This document shows positions 62,601-64,000 of a DNA stretch of 64,000 nucleotides, one piece after another. The translations under genes were made by a program, and so were the position numbers. How positions within the stretch are numbered: the first letter of the stretch is position 1; each line of letters begins with the position of its first letter. Origin of the DNA: an uncultured Granulosicoccaceae bacterium (lineage in GTDB: Bacteria > Pseudomonadota > Gammaproteobacteria > Granulosicoccales > Granulosicoccaceae); contig CALIMV010000177.1 of the NCBI GenBank assembly GCA_938045275.1, forward strand, positions 1 through 64,000, read 5' to 3'. The notes below the pieces were generated by a model that did not search any database, was not told where the DNA came from, and saw only the letters and a list, made by a program, of their open reading frames with translations.

Positions 62601-64000
62601 TTTACAGCATCATCAGCACCGCTCGATCCGGATACACCCAAAGCTGGCAGGAGCACATCGCTTGATGCTCTGGCAGCCTATGCTGCGACTCTGTCCAACA
62701 TTGGTAACAGCCCATATCGCGATGTCAGCGGAACACTAACAGCAGCTGGACTACGCGGCAAAGACGTATTCGATGCAGCCTCATGTGCCACTTGTCATAA
62801 CGGTGATCATTTCACCGACAGCTTAGAAGGCCGTACCCACAACATTGGCACAATCGATCAGGACACAGGTGGCAGGCTCGGTATGCCGCTTTTAAATGGT
62901 GGACTGGACACACCAACATTGCGCGGGCTGTGGCACGGTGCTCCGTACTTGCATGATGGCGAGGCTCTGATACTTCAGGATGCAGTACTCGCACACACGG
63001 CTGACATGCCCATTGACCCCGCAACGCTCAGTACAGCGCAGCTTGATGATCTTGCAGAATACTTATTGCAAATAGACGATGCAGAACCGGCACCGGCAAT
63101 GCCGAATGAACCGACAGATCCAAACAACCCGACAGCGGCCTCAACACAAGCATCCATCACCATCGACGGCAATCTGGCTGACTGGCCTGCAGCATCACAA
63201 GTTGCTACTGACCCCGAAGATGTAGCCGGTGCGCAGAACACACTTGATCTTGCAAAAGTATGGATGGCGCACGATGGTCGCCGCCTGTTTTTACGCTATG
63301 AAAACCATCTGCCTGATAATGCCGTACTAACCTGGGGCTATGGCATATACATTGATGTCGATGGCAATGACGGCTATACCGGCTTCGACTCGGAATTGCC
63401 CACAGGCATAGACTACATGGTTGAAGCAAACGTGTTGTACCGTTATACCGGTACAGGTACGAACTGGTCATGGGAAGCCGTAAGCAATCTGAGACTGGCA
63501 CTCTCAGGCAGAAGCGCCGAGTTGGCGATCATGCGCTCCGATCTTGGCGATGCCACCGCAATTAATGTGTTCTTCTACGCAAACAACGAAGCTGTGCAAG
63601 GCACCGTCCGCGACTACCTGCCCGATGCCGCCGGTGATCCACTGGCCGTTGCTGACCAGCGTGTTATCGCTTACAACTTTGGTGGCAACGCTGATCCAGA
63701 TCTGTCTGCTGCGCAACCTACACAAAAGATAACCAACAAAGTAATCGAATCCGATATCACCGTTGATGGCAATCTTGCCGATTGGAGCACACTGACATCA
63801 TTTGGAACCGACCCAATTGACCTATTCGGCAGTAACAATCCAATTGATTGGCGCGAAGGCTGGATGGCGCACTCAGATGACAATTACTACATTGCCTGGG
63901 AGAACAAACTGCCAACCCAAGTGACCTGGGGCAATGGCATTATGCTCGATACAGATTCGAGCACGGCAAACGGATTCACAGGATTTTCTTCTGAATTACC
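59685..64000 (+). CDS. giant secreted multidomain protein: FG-GAP/VCBS repeats, PKD domain, YVTN-like propeller, di-heme cytochrome c (CCP/MauG-like), tandem CBM9/DOMON-like repeats; 3' end outside the window
   Basis: Read by hand in one frame from ATG 59685 to the window end (about 1438 codons, no stop found); not listed in the ORF track because it has no stop within the window. Signal peptide MTSLKLSTLPGLSILTLATSMLVISPKVLAQ; GDFNNDGSEDLI; SFSWEFGDGT...SISHTYANPGRYQVTVTASN; VGDEPRSIALGNGGQAYVVNKNSDSISIFN; CAGCH (62388) and CATCH (62784); ITIDGNLADW / ITVDGNLADW repeats. Confidence 0.88.
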   Translation, partial: MTSLKLSTLPGLSILTLATSMLVISPKVLAQTQEFPELQDRTGEVLSGLPNDSSAKIVELGDFNNDGSEDLIISRTGDDPVLLMNTGGGLNNDTALFMSSASSANDSLYVEAFDANGDGWTDVVFGRRAVEPILFINLANDATGAWLGFDSGSVVPGTSNNLVLEAGDVNGDGADDLFAIRVERDTNDLLINDGSGNFTAESNKLGGLGDLTRGHSALLADVEGDGDEDIVYIESDLFLHIYYNDGNGNFDDIRRTTFRNPDNFAYIFGAADFNGDGIFDYRQYSNPAPNAEMSDGTFDANGLPNYTVRTDANMLRGNRKHGTVHIRDIDGDGDLDYVLSSILRNFGGLRNTTEGMRTEMVFNTGLNSGEFVTFVGEDWGNEESFDMKILDINGDGNMDMFVAHQFRYGVYMNGLPPANLVLGDRTSTPASVRSAPLSLSVAVESGTATSFSWEFGDGTTATSTSPSISHTYANPGRYQVTVTASNAVSSDQITFFQRVHDPLLPNRAQSSMDMIYQQRTDDDRVFIVNPDNDSVTAINAVTGALIGEVSVGDEPRSIALGNGGQAYVVNKNSDSISIFNTTSLTISGTRNLPRASRPHGIVLDRSTQIAYIALEASGEILKVDTPSGLIQASVDVGPTPRELALSADGATLYAPRFITLPVAGENTRSPGQDGGDLMVIDTTSMTQVDNINIVVNTPPNNIDTEVNARGVPNYLRAPAISPDGLRAALPLKLDNIFRGSMRDGQARTHDMLIRGALSQINLVSGSEVLNNRFQFDNNSQPTAIAYGPTGNYLFVVHEASRSFEVIDVHSNEIIYSDILGFAPTGVIVSPNGEQVFVHNWLDRSVSVIDSSALMAGTSSNADTVITTDLVSTEALPDRVLAGKKLFHDSADLRLSAQKYISCAGCHDEAGHDGRTWDFSDAGEGLRNTIDLRGRAGIGNGNVHWSANFDEIHDFENDIREIFDGSGLLTDADFTASSAPLDPDTPKAGRSTSLDALAAYAATLSNIGNSPYRDVSGTLTAAGLRGKDVFDAASCATCHNGDHFTDSLEGRTHNIGTIDQDTGGRLGMPLLNGGLDTPTLRGLWHGAPYLHDGEALILQDAVLAHTADMPIDPATLSTAQLDDLAEYLLQIDDAEPAPAMPNEPTDPNNPTAASTQASITIDGNLADWPAASQVATDPEDVAGAQNTLDLAKVWMAHDGRRLFLRYENHLPDNAVLTWGYGIYIDVDGNDGYTGFDSELPTGIDYMVEANVLYRYTGTGTNWSWEAVSNLRLALSGRSAELAIMRSDLGDATAINVFFYANNEAVQGTVRDYLPDAAGDPLAVADQRVIAYNFGGNADPDLSAAQPTQKITNKVIESDITVDGNLADWSTLTSFGTDPIDLFGSNNPIDWREGWMAHSDDNYYIAWENKLPTQVTWGNGIMLDTDSSTANGFTGFSSEL

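Noticed and set aside
59798-63883. Minus-strand ORFs under the giant protein (59798..60406, 62975..63241, 63205..63501 and others)
   Set aside because: All are antisense to a continuous plus-strand coding frame with recognisable domains; low-complexity S/P/R-rich peptides typical of antisense reading.

Overview
The window is gammaproteobacterial chromosome, dominated by three conserved housekeeping blocks. (1) A complete minus-strand division and cell wall cluster: mraZ-rsmH-ftsL-ftsI-murE-murF-mraY-murD-ftsW-murG-murC-ddl-ftsQ-ftsA-ftsZ-lpxC. (2) rnpB/rsmI/lpoA/yraN, sspAB, the cytochrome bc1 operon, a Nif3-family gene and a DegS/AlgW-like protease, then DAHP synthase, hisG, murA and mlaFEDCB. 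(3) A plus-strand envelope and nitrogen-PTS run: mlaA-kdsD-lptC-lptA-lptB-rpoN-hpf-ptsN-hprK-rapZ-ptsH-ptsI. Accessory material sits between and beside these blocks: a TRAP solute-binding protein, an MscS-family channel, a class III aminotransferase, an FG-GAP repeat protein, a T/G/S/A-rich lipoprotein, a secreted M12-like metalloprotease with a HAMP-domain partner, and, at the right edge, a very large secreted protein open to the end of the window and absent from the supplied ORF track. That protein combines FG-GAP/VCBS repeats, a PKD domain, a YVTN-type propeller, a di-heme cytochrome c region and tandem CBM9/DOMON-like repeats. Other items worth a second look are a four-fold 10-bp-periodic GTG array upstream of mraZ (probable MraZ operator), a (Asp-Glu-Leu)13 tail on MlaA encoded by a 9-bp tandem repeat, a possible decayed IS66-like transposase upstream of the MscS gene, a perfect 12-bp inverted repeat in the long rpoN-hpf gap, and absence of kdsC and ibaG from their usual positions. 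No convincing CRISPR array, phage or new defence system was seen. All family calls come from reading the sequence and recalled family signatures; no searches were run.
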